This document shows positions 1 to 8,920 of a DNA stretch of 64,000 nt, piece after piece. Position 1 is the stretch's first letter. Each line of letters starts with the position of its first letter. The notes below the pieces were generated by a model, which worked only from the letters and a program-made list of their open reading frames with translations, searched no databases and had not been told where the DNA came from. Made by a program: the position numbers and the translations under genes. Source of the stretch: Diaminobutyricibacter sp049994905 (GTDB lineage Bacteria; Actinomycetota; Actinomycetes; Actinomycetales; Microbacteriaceae); NCBI RefSeq assembly GCF_049994905.1, contig NZ_CP188258.1:3100001-3164000 (forward strand), read 5' to 3'.

Positions 1-207
1 GTGGGGGCCAACCTCTTCACCGAGCCGTACCTGCTGACAGGCGGCGGAGGGCCGAACGGCGCATCCGCGTCGCCCGTGCTCCTGATGTACCAGCAGGGCA
101 TCGAACAGGGACACCCGGGCTTCGCGGCCGCGATCGGCATCGTGCTGGTCATCGGGGTGCTCATCATCGCATTCCTCGAGAACCGATTCGCAGGAGGACG
201 GGACTAA
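1..207 (+). CDS. Carbohydrate ABC transporter permease, C-terminal fragment (MalF type)
   Basis: The reading frame is already open at the window edge, so only the last 68 residues are visible and the listed start is not the true start. The fragment carries the final membrane helix (roughly residues 39-60, IGIVLVIGVLIIAF) and the segment NLFTEPYLLTGGGGP, which is typical of the last periplasmic loop of MalF-like sugar permeases (often followed by PNGAS). The stop codon overlaps the ATG of the next permease by one base (TAATG), so the two permeases are translationally coupled. By family knowledge it forms the inner-membrane channel with the downstream permease; the binding protein is presumably upstream of the window. 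Confidence 0.85.
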   Translation: MGANLFTEPYLLTGGGGPNGASASPVLLMYQQGIEQGHPGFAAAIGIVLVIGVLIIAFLENRFAGGRD

Positions 208-1130
208 TGACCTCGATCAAACCAGCGGTGGGCACCACTCCTCCCGTTCTGAAGAAGCCAGGACGCCGTCGTCGTGACCTCGGATCCGCCCGGCGCCTCA
301 CCCGGGGCCAGGCGATCCTGCAGGGCACGGTGCTCGCCATCGGCGCAATATTCTTCCTGTTCCCCTTCTACTACATGCTCGTCGGGTCACTCCAGGCGAC
401 GCCGGACACCACGGTGGCCGGCGCGTTCCCCAACCCGGGAAACCTGACCCTCCACAACTATGTGGCGATCAATTCGCGCATCAGCCTGCTCAGCGGGCTC
501 GTCAGTTCCGGCATCTTCACCGGCGGCGTGCTCCTGTGCACGGTCGTGTTCGGGGTGCTCGCGGGCTACGCGCTCTCGATCCTCCGCTGGCGCGGCCGTG
601 GAACGACGTTCGCACTCGCCCTGCTCGTGCAGATCGTGCCGTTCCAGCTGCTGATCATCCCGCTCTACGTCCTCATTGCACGCAATTACGGTCTGGCCGA
701 CAATTACCTGGGCATGATCCTGCCGTTCGCGATCAACTCGACGGCTGTGCTGATCTTCAGGCAGTACTTCCTCCAGATACCGCAGGAGCTCTTCGATGCC
801 GCCCGCATCGACGGTGCCGGCGAATTGACGCTGCTGTGGCGGATCGCGCTCCCTCTGGTGAGGCCGGCACTCATCACGGTCATCCTGCTGACCTTCATCG
901 GTCCGTGGAACGAATTCCTCTGGCCGTTCCTCATCACCAAAGAAGCGAGCATGCAGCCGCTCGCCGTGTCGCTGGCGAACTACATCAGCACCGTAGCCGC
1001 GTCGACGTCGAACCCCTACGGCGCGATCCTCGCCGGCGCCGTCGTGCTCGCCGTGCCGGTCGTCGTGCTGTTCATTGCGGGCCAGCGCTACTTCATCTCG
1101 ACGGACCTCGGCTCGTCGGTCAAGGGCTAG
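207..1130 (+). CDS. Carbohydrate ABC transporter permease (MalG type)
   Basis: A 307-residue polytopic membrane protein. A basic cytoplasmic N-terminus (KKPGRRRRD) precedes the first helix near residues 45-65. The EAA-like loop that contacts the ATPase is visible around residues 195-215 as FDAARIDGAGE, followed by LWRIALPLVRPA. The C-terminus QRYFISTDLGSSVKG matches the usual end of MalG-type permeases. It pairs with the truncated permease upstream to import an oligosaccharide. The next two genes are GH130-type glycoside-active proteins in the same operon, so a beta-mannoside or similar glycan is the likely substrate. That substrate is inferred from context only. Confidence 0.9.
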   Translation: MTSIKPAVGTTPPVLKKPGRRRRDLGSARRLTRGQAILQGTVLAIGAIFFLFPFYYMLVGSLQATPDTTVAGAFPNPGNLTLHNYVAINSRISLLSGLVSSGIFTGGVLLCTVVFGVLAGYALSILRWRGRGTTFALALLVQIVPFQLLIIPLYVLIARNYGLADNYLGMILPFAINSTAVLIFRQYFLQIPQELFDAARIDGAGELTLLWRIALPLVRPALITVILLTFIGPWNEFLWPFLITKEASMQPLAVSLANYISTVAASTSNPYGAILAGAVVLAVPVVVLFIAGQRYFISTDLGSSVKG

Positions 1131-1144
1131 GAGGCGCCCTACGC

Positions 1145-2227
1145 ATGCAGCAAGTTGATATCAGCGCGCTCAGAGAAAGCTATCGCGCGGCCCTGAACCA
1201 CAGCAACGCCATCACCGACGTGATCTCCACGGATCAGTTCTCCGCCAGCTACGACGAGCGGCCCGATTGGGCGATCGGCCCTTTCAGGCGCGACGAATCA
1301 CTGACGTTCGAGCTGACCGGGCAATGGGATGACCCGACCGGCATCGGCTGGACCAGCGACTCGATCTTCAACCCGACGATGATCGCCCGCGGCGACGAGC
1401 TCCACCTGTTCTACCGCGCCTCGCCGCGCAAGGAGTCGACGGCGAGCAGGATCGGGCACGCTGTGCACCGCCCGGGCGTCGGCTGGACCGATGACCCCGC
1501 CAACCCGGTCATCTTTCCGACGCTCGAGAACGAGACCCTGGGCTGCGAAGACCCGAAGGTCTACGCGATCGACGGCCGCTACGTGATGTTCTACAACGCC
1601 ATCCGCTCGATCGCCGGCTCGCCTCATGGCGAGACGATGCCGTCGCCGGACTTTCCGTTCGGCGATATCGGCTGCGACATCATGATCGCCGTCTCCGACG
1701 ACCTGGTCAGCTGGGAGAAGCGCGGACTCGCGGTGCCCTATGAGGTGTCGAAGCTCTGGGCGAAGGGGGCGGTCATCCCCCGCAACGGAGCCGGCGAAGC
1801 CGTCAGGATTGGCGGCGAATACCTGATGTTCCTGTCCGAGGGATGCGGTGGGGTGCCGACGATCGGTCGATCGACCGACCTCCTCGACTGGCGTTTCGAG
1901 CGGCAGCCCTACCTCGACCTCGGCGAAGTGGGCGGCTCGCTCTACGAAGTCGCCTGCGCCGTCGTCGGAGCGCGTGACGAGCACGACCTCGTTCTCGACT
2001 TCTTCTACAGCGACCCCGACGGCCAGTTCGCCGCGGCACAGGCCCTGTATTCGACGAATGCCCCGTTCACGCAGCTCGCGCTCAACCGCGGCGGTTCGCT
2101 GGCGTGGGGCGGCCTGCTCCAGGTCGACGGCGACTGGATCTTCGCACAGGGCTGGGACGCCCCGAAGCACACCCGTGAAATGTACGTCTACCGATCCATG
2201 AAGACCGAAAGAGCTGAGACCGAATGA
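1145..2227 (+). CDS. GH130-like glycoside phosphorylase/hydrolase (first of pair)
   Basis: A 360-residue protein with no signal peptide. The ATG at 1145 is chosen because a strong AGGAGG lies at 1129-1134, right after the permease stop; the frame stays open further upstream but only as a shadow of the permease gene. The repeated short beta-strand pattern (DELHLFYRA, GRYVMFYNA, GEYLMFLSEG) fits a five-bladed propeller, and GCEDPKV resembles the GH130 EDPR motif. GH130 enzymes act on beta-mannosides, usually by phosphorolysis, in the cytoplasm. The gene overlaps the next GH130 gene by 4 bases. A GH43/32-like propeller enzyme is an alternative; exact reaction unknown. Confidence 0.72.
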   Translation: MQQVDISALRESYRAALNHSNAITDVISTDQFSASYDERPDWAIGPFRRDESLTFELTGQWDDPTGIGWTSDSIFNPTMIARGDELHLFYRASPRKESTASRIGHAVHRPGVGWTDDPANPVIFPTLENETLGCEDPKVYAIDGRYVMFYNAIRSIAGSPHGETMPSPDFPFGDIGCDIMIAVSDDLVSWEKRGLAVPYEVSKLWAKGAVIPRNGAGEAVRIGGEYLMFLSEGCGGVPTIGRSTDLLDWRFERQPYLDLGEVGGSLYEVACAVVGARDEHDLVLDFFYSDPDGQFAAAQALYSTNAPFTQLALNRGGSLAWGGLLQVDGDWIFAQGWDAPKHTREMYVYRSMKTERAETE

Positions 2228-3288
2228 GCACCCCTGACGAATTCCCCTACGTCCTCCAGCGCATCGGCGTCGTGATGACGCCGGAAGACGGCAACCCGCT
2301 CGAAGCGGAGGGCGTGCTGAATCCCGCCAGTGGCCGCGGCCCCGACGGTGAACTCTATCTGCTGCCCCGTCTCGTCGCAGAGGGGAACATCTCCCGCGTC
2401 GGCCTGGCGCGCGTGAACCTCGTCGACGGCGTGCCCCAGAGCGTCACCCGTGAAGGCGTCGTGCTCGAACCGGAACGCGAATGGGAGATCGGCGCGAACA
2501 ATGCGGGTGTCGAAGACCCGCGTATCACGACCATCCCGGCCCTCGGCCTGCACGTCATGACGTATGTCGCGTTCGGACCGCTCGGCCCACGCACCGCGGT
2601 CGCCGTCTCCGAGGACCTCCGCGACTGGAGGCGCCTCGGCCCCGTCACGTTCGAGTACGACGACGACCTCGGCGTCGACCTCGGGCTTTACCACAACAAG
2701 GACACGGTCTTCTTTCCCGAGCCGGTGATCGCCCCGGACGGTGTCGAAAGCCTCGCTGTGCTCCACCGGCCGGTGTGGGAGCTCGGCGAAGTGCGGCCCG
2801 GAGAGGGCAACCGGTCGCCGGCGCGCCTGCCCGACCCGCGACCGAGCATCTGGATCGCGTTCATCCCGCTGGCGGCGGTGCGCGACGACGTGCGCGAACT
2901 CGCACGGTGGCGGGGCAACCGGTTCCTCGCGGGCCCCGAGTACTCCTACGAGGAACTGAAGATCGGCGGCGGCCCGGCCCCGCGACGGGTTCCGGAAGGC
3001 TGGCTGCTGCTCCACCACGGCGTCACCGGGGTGATCACCAACTCGATGGCCCAGCAGCAGAACGTCAACTACGCTGCCGGCGCGATGATCCTCGACGGCG
3101 ATGAGCCGTGGCGGGTCATCGACCGCACCACGGCTCCCCTGCTCTCTGCCGAGACGGCCGACGAGCGCTCGGGGACTGTTCCGAACGTGGTCTTTCCGAC
3201 CGCCATCGAGACAGTCGAGGGAGTCGACTACGTCTTCTACGGCATGGCCGATTCGAAGATCGGGGTCGCGCGCCTCGACCGTCGCTGA
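2224..3288 (+). CDS. GH130 family beta-mannoside phosphorylase/hydrolase (second of pair)
   Basis: A 354-residue cytoplasmic protein whose ATG overlaps the stop of the previous gene (ATGA). GVEDPRIT at about residues 96-103 is the GH130 signature, and ends of blades such as LYHNKDTVFFPEPV and GWLLLHHGVTG match this family. It differs strongly in sequence from the preceding gene, so the pair is not a recent duplication. GH130 members phosphorolyse or hydrolyse mannosyl-glucose, mannobiose or N-glycan-derived mannosides. With the ABC importer upstream, the operon probably imports a manno-oligosaccharide and splits it inside the cell. Whether the enzyme is a phosphorylase or a hydrolase cannot be told here. 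Confidence 0.85.
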   Translation: MSTPDEFPYVLQRIGVVMTPEDGNPLEAEGVLNPASGRGPDGELYLLPRLVAEGNISRVGLARVNLVDGVPQSVTREGVVLEPEREWEIGANNAGVEDPRITTIPALGLHVMTYVAFGPLGPRTAVAVSEDLRDWRRLGPVTFEYDDDLGVDLGLYHNKDTVFFPEPVIAPDGVESLAVLHRPVWELGEVRPGEGNRSPARLPDPRPSIWIAFIPLAAVRDDVRELARWRGNRFLAGPEYSYEELKIGGGPAPRRVPEGWLLLHHGVTGVITNSMAQQQNVNYAAGAMILDGDEPWRVIDRTTAPLLSAETADERSGTVPNVVFPTAIETVEGVDYVFYGMADSKIGVARLDRR

Positions 3289-3302
3289 CACCGGCCGCCG
3301 AA

Positions 3303-3352
3303 AGGTGCGAGAAGTGGGCTTCGCCAGGGCGCCAGGCCCACTTCTCGCACCT
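3303..3352. terminator. Bidirectional hairpin between convergent operons
   Basis: Perfect 16-base inverted repeat (GGTGCGAGAAGTGGGC at 3304-3319, its complement at 3336-3351), extended by one A-T pair. It lies between the stops of the GH130 operon (+) and the DrrB-type gene (-), so it can end both transcripts. No T-run follows. The right arm resembles another hairpin at 6171-6229. Confidence 0.75.
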
Positions 3353-3367
3353 CTCGCGCGCGCCTGA

Positions 3368-4195
3368 TCAGCGGCGGGCGGCCCTACGGCGGAAGAGCCA
3401 GGCACCCCAGACGGCCGAGCCGATCAGGATGACCAGGCACCATCCGACCGCCCACCAGGCGTGGTCGCCGATCGGCGTGCCCATCAGCAGACCGCGGATC
3501 GTCTCGATGATCGGGGTGATCGGCTGGTTGTCTGCGATCCACTGCAACCATTGCGGCATCGTGTCGGTCGGCACGAACGCACTCGACAGGTACGGCAGGA
3601 ACAGGAGTACGAACCCGTATCCGCTCGCCGCGGCGGCGCTGCGTGCAGCCAGGCCGATGCTCGCGTAGAGCCACGTGATCGCCAGGATGAACAGGGCGAT
3701 CATCCCGAGCGCGCCGAGCCACTCGATCGCACCGGCCGTCGGGCGGAAGCCCACCAGCAGTGCCACGCCGATCACGACCCCCGTCGCGAAGAGGTTGCGC
3801 AGCAGGCTCGCGACCACGTGCCCGACGATGACACCGTCACTGCGCAGCGGCATGGTCCGGAACCGGTCGATGATGCCGTTGGTCATGTCGTCGGCCACGT
3901 CGACGGCGGTGCTCGCCGATCCGAATCCGGCGCACAGCAGGATGATCCCGGGCACCACGTAGTTCACGTAGTCGCCGCCCGGGTCGATCGCACCGCCGAA
4001 GACGTAGGTGAACATGAGCATCAGCATGATCGGCAGGATGATCGCCATGCTGAGCACTTCGACGTTGCGCAGGGTGTGACGGATGCTGCGCCCAATGAAC
4101 ACACGGGTGCTGGTTGTGAGCGGGATGGCCCGGTCGACGACGGCCGGCCCGGCGGACATGCTCGCGGGGCGGGGAGGGAGTAGTGCGGTGGACAT
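3368..4195 (-). CDS. ABC-2 type exporter permease (DrrB-like)
   Basis: A 275-residue membrane protein with about six hydrophobic segments (for example MAIILPIMLMLMFTYVFG near residues 50-67 and the last WWAVGWCLVILIGSAVWGAWL). The segment GGDYVNYVVPGIILLCAGFGSA is typical of daunorubicin-type ABC-2 permeases. Its ATG overlaps the stop of the ATPase gene by one base, so the two are coupled. Together they form a drug or lipid exporter of the DrrAB class. The divergent TetR gene is the probable regulator. The exported substrate cannot be inferred. Confidence 0.88.
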   Translation of the reverse strand: MSTALLPPRPASMSAGPAVVDRAIPLTTSTRVFIGRSIRHTLRNVEVLSMAIILPIMLMLMFTYVFGGAIDPGGDYVNYVVPGIILLCAGFGSASTAVDVADDMTNGIIDRFRTMPLRSDGVIVGHVVASLLRNLFATGVVIGVALLVGFRPTAGAIEWLGALGMIALFILAITWLYASIGLAARSAAAASGYGFVLLFLPYLSSAFVPTDTMPQWLQWIADNQPITPIIETIRGLLMGTPIGDHAWWAVGWCLVILIGSAVWGAWLFRRRAARR

Positions 4196-5115
4196 CAGGC
4201 CGGGACCTCCAGTTCGAGGTCGGCACGCCTTTCGCTTTCGCTGCGGGCGGCCGATGCCGTGAGGGCGAGGAAGACATCGTCGAGGCTCGGCTTGCGGATG
4301 CTGACATGCGCATCCGGGACCGCTGCGGCATCGAGTTCGTCGATGGCGGCGAGGAGCGCGTGCACGCTCCCGTCCGTCGAGCGCTCGCGCAGCACCTCGT
4401 CGCCGGCGCCGCGGAGTTCGACGACGTCGCCGCCGATACGGGCCTTGAGTTCGGCCGGGGTGCCGTCGGCGACCACCACACCGTTGTCGATGACGGCGAT
4501 GCGGTCGGCGAGCTGGTCGGCTTCATCCAGGTACTGCGTCGTCAGCAGGATCGTGATGCCCTGTGCGGCGAGGCCGAGGATGAAGTCCCACAGCGTCTGC
4601 CGGCTGCGGGTGTCGAGCCCGGTGGTCGGCTCGTCGAGGAAGATCACCGGCGGGGTCGCCACCAGGCTGATGGCGAGGTCCAGACGTCGGCGCATGCCAC
4701 CCGAGTAGGTCTTCACCCGGCGCCGGGTAGCCTCGGCGAGGTCGAACCGTTCGATGAGCTCCTGTGCGCGCCGGCGCGCGTCCGCAGCCGGGTATCCGGA
4801 CAGCCGGGCCATCATCCGCAGGTTCTCTTCGCCGGTGAGCACCTCGTCAACTGCTGCCGACTGCCCGGTGAGACTGATGGATGCCCGCACTCCGTCCGCG
4901 TCGGTGACGACGTCGTGGCCGGCGACGCGGGCGCTGCCGCTGTCTGGCACGACCAGGGTGGACAGGATGTTGATGAGCGTGGTCTTGCCCGCTCCATTGG
5001 GCCCGAGGAGGGCGAAGACGGTGCCGGCCGGCACGCTGAGGTCGATGCCCGTGAGCACGCGCTGGGTGCCGAAGGACTTGTGGAGCCCTTTCACCTCGAT
5101 CGCGGGGGTTGCCAT
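4195..5115 (-). CDS. ABC exporter ATP-binding protein (DrrA-like)
   Basis: A 306-residue ATPase with Walker A LLGPNGAGKTT (about residues 36-46), signature YSGGMRRRLDLA, Walker B VIFLDEPTTGLD and the H-loop region LLTTQYLDEADQLAD. The C-terminal third has the extra domain found in DrrA-type proteins (ELRGAGDEVLRE and PSLDDVFLALT). It energises the ABC-2 permease encoded immediately downstream. The start at 5115 is preceded by AGAAAGGAGAAC, a good ribosome-binding site. It is transcribed away from the TetR gene, with a 111-base shared promoter region. Confidence 0.92.
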   Translation of the reverse strand: MATPAIEVKGLHKSFGTQRVLTGIDLSVPAGTVFALLGPNGAGKTTLINILSTLVVPDSGSARVAGHDVVTDADGVRASISLTGQSAAVDEVLTGEENLRMMARLSGYPAADARRRAQELIERFDLAEATRRRVKTYSGGMRRRLDLAISLVATPPVIFLDEPTTGLDTRSRQTLWDFILGLAAQGITILLTTQYLDEADQLADRIAVIDNGVVVADGTPAELKARIGGDVVELRGAGDEVLRERSTDGSVHALLAAIDELDAAAVPDAHVSIRKPSLDDVFLALTASAARSESERRADLELEVPA

Positions 5116-5226
5116 GTCGTTCTCCTTTCTGCGTACGGCGCAAACTGTTTACGTCGCACACGGTTTTGTTTAAGTAATACACAGTTCTAGGATGGGTGTC
5201 AACGACCACCCCGAAAGGCGGCGAGA
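5116..5226. promoter_or_regulatory. Divergent drrA/tetR promoter region with inverted half-sites
   Basis: The only AT-rich patch nearby. AACTGT at 5143-5148 and ACAGTT at 5181-5186 face each other, and both are flanked by TTAC/GTAA-like steps (AACTGTTTAC; AAGTAATACACAGTT). This is a plausible TetR operator covering both promoters. No footprint evidence; assignment is inference. Confidence 0.5.
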
Positions 5227-6153
5227 ATGGCCGACGCTGTCGAAGATGCGCTCCCCCGTGCCGTCGCACTCAGCTGGGGCGTCGCCGAACGCCCTCAACG
5301 CGGCCCCAAACGTGAACTCAGCATCGAGCGCATCGTCGACGCCGCGATCGAGATCGCCGATGCGGAAGGACTGGCCGCGGTCTCGATGAGCCGGGTGGCC
5401 GCATCCCTCGGCTTCACCACGATGTCGCTGTACCGCTACCTGACCAGCAAAGACGACCTGCTCCTGCTCATGCAGGACACGGTGTGCGCTGTGCCGATCC
5501 CCTCCGAAGACGACGACGACGGCGACTGGCGTCAGGGGATGCGCGGCTGGGTCGCGGCCTCGATGAACGTCATCAGCGCGCATCCGTGGTTCGTCGACAT
5601 CCCGATCTCGGGAATCCCTATGACGCCCAACAACCTCGCGGTGGTCGACTGGGGCCTGCGCATCATGAAAGACCTGCCGCTGACCGACCTCGAGAAAATG
5701 TCGACCACACTGCTTCTCGCGTCGTACTCGCGCGCATTCGGCGTCGTCGAGCGCGATGTGAGCCGGGCCGCCGAGCGCAACGGGGAAGAGACCGTCACCG
5801 GCGAGGCGTTCGCGGCGGCACTCGCCGAACTCGTCACCCCGGAACGGTTCCCGTACCTCGGTCCGCTGGTCGCCTCCGGCGCGTACACCGCGCCGCCCGG
5901 GGAAGACGGGCAGGACGACTTCGCGTTCGGGCTCGAACGCATCCTCGACGGCATCGAGAAATACGTGGATGCCCGCAGCTCGGGCGAACCCGTCGCTGCG
6001 CCACCGGAGCGCCAGGAACCGGTGCCCAACGACAAGGCGGTGCGCGATGCCGCGAAGCTCAGGCGGGAGGCGGAGGTTCGGCTGCGGGACGCGCGGAAGC
6101 GCGAGCGCGACGTCATCGCGAAGGCGCGCGAGCGCGCGGCGAAGCGCCCCTGA
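5227..6153 (+). CDS. TetR family transcriptional regulator
   Basis: A 308-residue protein, longer than the usual 190-230. Residues about 30-80 hold the TetR helix-turn-helix (IVDAAIEIADAEGL, ASLGFTTMSLYRYL). The rest resembles the TetR C-terminal class common in actinobacteria near drug exporters. The last 50 residues are a charged Arg/Ala/Glu tail (DAKLRREAEVRLRD-like), probably helical. The ATG follows AAAGGCGGCGAG. It is divergent from the DrrAB exporter and is probably its repressor, released by the exported drug. Function by context; ligand unknown. Confidence 0.88.
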   Translation: MADAVEDALPRAVALSWGVAERPQRGPKRELSIERIVDAAIEIADAEGLAAVSMSRVAASLGFTTMSLYRYLTSKDDLLLLMQDTVCAVPIPSEDDDDGDWRQGMRGWVAASMNVISAHPWFVDIPISGIPMTPNNLAVVDWGLRIMKDLPLTDLEKMSTTLLLASYSRAFGVVERDVSRAAERNGEETVTGEAFAAALAELVTPERFPYLGPLVASGAYTAPPGEDGQDDFAFGLERILDGIEKYVDARSSGEPVAAPPERQEPVPNDKAVRDAAKLRREAEVRLRDARKRERDVIAKARERAAKRP

Positions 6154-6170
6154 GCGCTGCGATTCTGGCC

Positions 6171-6229
6171 GCGAAATGTGCCAGAGGTGGATTGTGGTCG
6201 CGCGATAACCCACTTTTCGCCGCTTTCGC
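6171..6229. terminator. Imperfect hairpin between tetR and prmC
   Basis: Left arm 6171-6190 (begins GCGAAATGTGCC, ends GAGGTGG) and right arm 6209-6229 (CCCACTTTTCGCCGCTTTCGC) pair with a few mismatches. The element separates two convergent genes. The right arm matches that of the 3303-3352 hairpin at 17 of 22 positions. Confidence 0.55.
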
Positions 6230-6284
6230 CACAGCGGCCGCGAGCTGGCGGCGCGGGCGCGCGGCCACGAGCGGGCGGCGCGGG

Positions 6285-7166
6285 TCAGCGGATGGCGGTG
6301 GTCGCGCGGTCCCGTGTCGTGAAGTCGCGGTGTGTGGCCGACGCACGCCAGCCATCCGCCGCCAGGAGTGCACGGATCTGCGCGCCCTGCAGCTCGCCGT
6401 GCTCGATCACCAGTGTTCCGCCGGGCCGCAGAAGGCGCAGCGCGGTCTGCGACACGGCGCGCACGATATCCAGTCCATCGGCGCCCCCGTACAGTGCATG
6501 CTCTGGGTCGAACAGCCGCACCTCCGGGTCGCGCGGGATGGCGTCCGCCGGGATGTACGGCGGGTTCGAGATCACGACGTCGACCATCCCGTCGAGCTCG
6601 GGGAGCGCATCGGCGAGATCGACGAAGACGACCCGGGCGTTCGACGCCCCGGACTCGTCGACGTTGCGTCTCGCCCAGACGAACGCCTCGGGCGAGTTCT
6701 CCACTGCGACGACCCGCGCATGGGGGACCTCGGTGGCCATCGCCAGGGCGATCGCGCCGCTTCCCGTGCCGAGATCGACGCCGACCGGCTCGGGCGACGC
6801 GACAGCGCGCAGGGCGTCGATCGCGAACTGGGCCACCTGCTCGGTCTCCGGGCGCGGAACGAAGACGCCGGGACCGACGGCGAGTTCGAGTGACCGGAAC
6901 GGAGCGCGCCCGGTGATGTGCTGCAGCGGCTCCCTGGCGGCGCGGCGGTCTGCGAGGCTGAGAACGTCATCCCGGATGCCCGGTTCGACCGCCGAATCCA
7001 TCGCGACGAGCGCCTGGACCCTGCCCCGCCCTTCGCCGATGACATGGCCGATCAACAGTTCCGCGTCGACCGCTGGATCCGGGCCGCCGGCGCGGTCGAG
7101 GAGGGCCACGACGTGGTCGCGCAGGGACCGGAACGTGGTCGGGTGGGGATCGGCAGCACTCGTCAT
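6285..7166 (-). CDS. prmC: Peptide chain release factor N5-glutamine methyltransferase
   Basis: A 293-residue SAM-dependent methyltransferase that methylates the glutamine of the GGQ loop in RF1 and RF2. The catalytic NPPYIP motif ([12 protein letters not shown]) and the SAM-binding [16 protein letters not shown] are both intact. The N-terminal helical domain that binds the release factor is present ([17 protein letters not shown]). In most bacteria it follows prfA directly; here prfA lies about 3 kb away on the same strand, with cysK, cysE and an IS element on the opposite strand between them. It therefore needs its own promoter, in the 126-base region shared with cysK. Confidence 0.95.
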   Translation of the reverse strand: MTSAADPHPTTFRSLRDHVVALLDRAGGPDPAVDAELLIGHVIGEGRGRVQALVAMDSAVEPGIRDDVLSLADRRAAREPLQHITGRAPFRSLELAVGPGVFVPRPETEQVAQFAIDALRAVASPEPVGVDLGTGSGAIALAMATEVPHARVVAVENSPEAFVWARRNVDESGASNARVVFVDLADALPELDGMVDVVISNPPYIPADAIPRDPEVRLFDPEHALYGGADGLDIVRAVSQTALRLLRPGGTLVIEHGELQGAQIRALLAADGWRASATHRDFTTRDRATTAIR

Positions 7167-7292
7167 CGCCCGTCGAGCCTATCTTCTGCGCGGCTGCCGG
7201 GATCACACTTTGTCACACAAGCCCGGGGCCGAGAGCAGGAGATTAGGCTGGTGGAGCCCACGATCCACCCGCTTGTCGCAAGGAAGAGGCTC

Positions 7293-8231
7293 ATGTCCGG
7301 TCACATCTACGCCAACGTCGCCGAAACGGTCGGAAACACCCCGCTGGTCCGGCTCAACCGCATCACCGACGGGGCTGCGGCCACCGTGCTCGTGAAGCTC
7401 GAATTCGCCAACCCGGCATCGAGCGTGAAAGACCGGATCGGGGTGTCGATCATCGACGCGGCCGAGGCGTCCGGTGAGCTGAAGCCCGGCGGCACGATCG
7501 TCGAAGGCACCAGCGGCAACACGGGTATCGCCCTCGCCATGGTCGGCGCTGCCCGCGGCTACAAGGTCATCCTCACGATGCCGGAGACCATGAGCAAGGA
7601 GCGGCGCGTCCTGCTCCGCGCGTTCGGCGCAGACATCGTACTCACGCCTGGTCCTGACGGGATGCGCGGGGCCGTCGAGGCCGCACAGGAGATCGTCGCG
7701 AAGACCGAGAACGCGATCTGGGCGAAGCAGTTCGCCAACGAAGCCAACCCGGCCATCCACCGGGCGACGACCGCCGAAGAGATCTGGGCCGACACCGACG
7801 GTGGGGTCGACATCTTCGTCGCCGGTATCGGCACCGGCGGCACCATCACCGGCGTCGGCCAGGTGCTCAAGGAGCGCAAGCCGGGCGTCAAGATCGTGGC
7901 CGTCGAGCCCATCGACTCCCCCATCCTCTCCGGAGGAAAGCCGGGCCCCCACAAGATCCAGGGCATCGGCGCGAACTTCGTGCCCGAGGTCCTCGACACG
8001 ACGGTCTACGACGAGGTTGTCGACGTGACCTTCGACGACTCGATCGCGGTGGCCAAGCGCCTCGCGGCCGAGGAGGGCATCCTCGCAGGGATCTCGTCGG
8101 GCGCGATCGTCTGGGCCGCCCTCGAGCAGGCCAAGCGCCCCGAGAACGCCGGCAAGACGATCGTCGCGATCGTCGCCGACACCGGCGAGCGTTACATCTC
8201 CACCGCACTCTGGGCCGACCTGGTCGACTGA
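7293..8231 (+). CDS. cysK: Cysteine synthase A (O-acetylserine sulfhydrylase)
   Basis: A 312-residue PLP enzyme that makes cysteine from O-acetylserine and sulfide. The PLP lysine lies in [11 protein letters not shown] (about residue 44), the substrate loop is EGTSGNTG, and the phosphate-binding loop is [10 protein letters not shown]. The ATG at 7293 is chosen because AAGGAAGAGG sits at 7280-7289 and the length matches the family; the frame is open upstream but that part is a shadow of prmC. It is followed after 5 bases by cysE, so the two form an operon and their products can form the cysteine synthase complex. Confidence 0.96.
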   Translation: MSGHIYANVAETVGNTPLVRLNRITDGAAATVLVKLEFANPASSVKDRIGVSIIDAAEASGELKPGGTIVEGTSGNTGIALAMVGAARGYKVILTMPETMSKERRVLLRAFGADIVLTPGPDGMRGAVEAAQEIVAKTENAIWAKQFANEANPAIHRATTAEEIWADTDGGVDIFVAGIGTGGTITGVGQVLKERKPGVKIVAVEPIDSPILSGGKPGPHKIQGIGANFVPEVLDTTVYDEVVDVTFDDSIAVAKRLAAEEGILAGISSGAIVWAALEQAKRPENAGKTIVAIVADTGERYISTALWADLVD

Positions 8232-8236
8232 CAGCG

Positions 8237-8809
8237 ATGACGGTCCTGTCCCGGCTCCGCGAAGACATCGCGAATGCGCGCCGCCACGACCCGGCGGCGC
8301 GCAGTGATGGCGAGATCTTCGTCGTGTACTCGGGACTGCACGCGATCTGGGCGTACCGGCTGGCACACCGGCTGTGGATGGCGAAGGCGCGCACGGTCGC
8401 GCGCATCGTCTCGCAGTTCACGCGTTTCCTCACGGGGATCGAGATCCACCCGGGCGCGACGATCGGCCGCCGGTTCTTCATCGACCACGGCATGGGCGTC
8501 GTCATCGGCGAGACGGCGGAGATCGGCGACGACGTGATGTTGTACCACGGGGTGACGCTGGGCGGCAAAGGTCGCGGGCACGGCAAACGTCATCCGACGA
8601 TCGGCGACGGCGTGACGGTCGGCGCGGGGGCGAAGGTCTTGGGCGCGATCACGATCGGCGCACACAGCGTCATCGGCGCGAACGCGGTCGTCGTCCACGA
8701 CGCGCCTCAGGATTCGCTCCTGGTCGGAGTCCCGGCCACGGCGCGCCCCCGGACGGGCACCGAGCAGATCCCCGGCGACACCTGGATCGACCCCGGCATC
8801 TACATCTGA
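8237..8809 (+). CDS. cysE: Serine O-acetyltransferase
   Basis: A 190-residue short-form CysE that acetylates serine with acetyl-CoA, the first step of cysteine synthesis. The left-handed beta-helix hexapeptide repeats run from about residue 70 ([45 protein letters not shown]). The catalytic His is in FIDHGMG. The C-terminal tail ends in DPGIYI; a C-terminal isoleucine is the known docking residue for CysK, which supports complex formation with the adjacent cysK product. Downstream lies the IS30 element. Confidence 0.95.
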   Translation: MTVLSRLREDIANARRHDPAARSDGEIFVVYSGLHAIWAYRLAHRLWMAKARTVARIVSQFTRFLTGIEIHPGATIGRRFFIDHGMGVVIGETAEIGDDVMLYHGVTLGGKGRGHGKRHPTIGDGVTVGAGAKVLGAITIGAHSVIGANAVVVHDAPQDSLLVGVPATARPRTGTEQIPGDTWIDPGIYI

Positions 8810-8843
8810 CCTAACCCCCTGCCCCGGGCCTCCTCGGAGCGTC

Positions 8844-8886
8844 GAGCACAGGAAAAGGCACCTCAATCGTCAGGTGGTTTCTAGTT
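8844..8886 (+). repeat. Left terminal inverted repeat of the IS30 element
   Basis: Pairs with 10144-10186 at 36 of 43 positions, the outer 23 perfectly. A 12-base direct repeat CACCTCAATCGT occurs inside the left end at 8859-8870 and again at 8897-8908 just before the transposase gene; it may be part of transposase binding or the promoter. Confidence 0.85.
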
Positions 8887-8920
8887 CCTAGCGCAACACC
8901 TCAATCGTGTGGGGTGTGTT

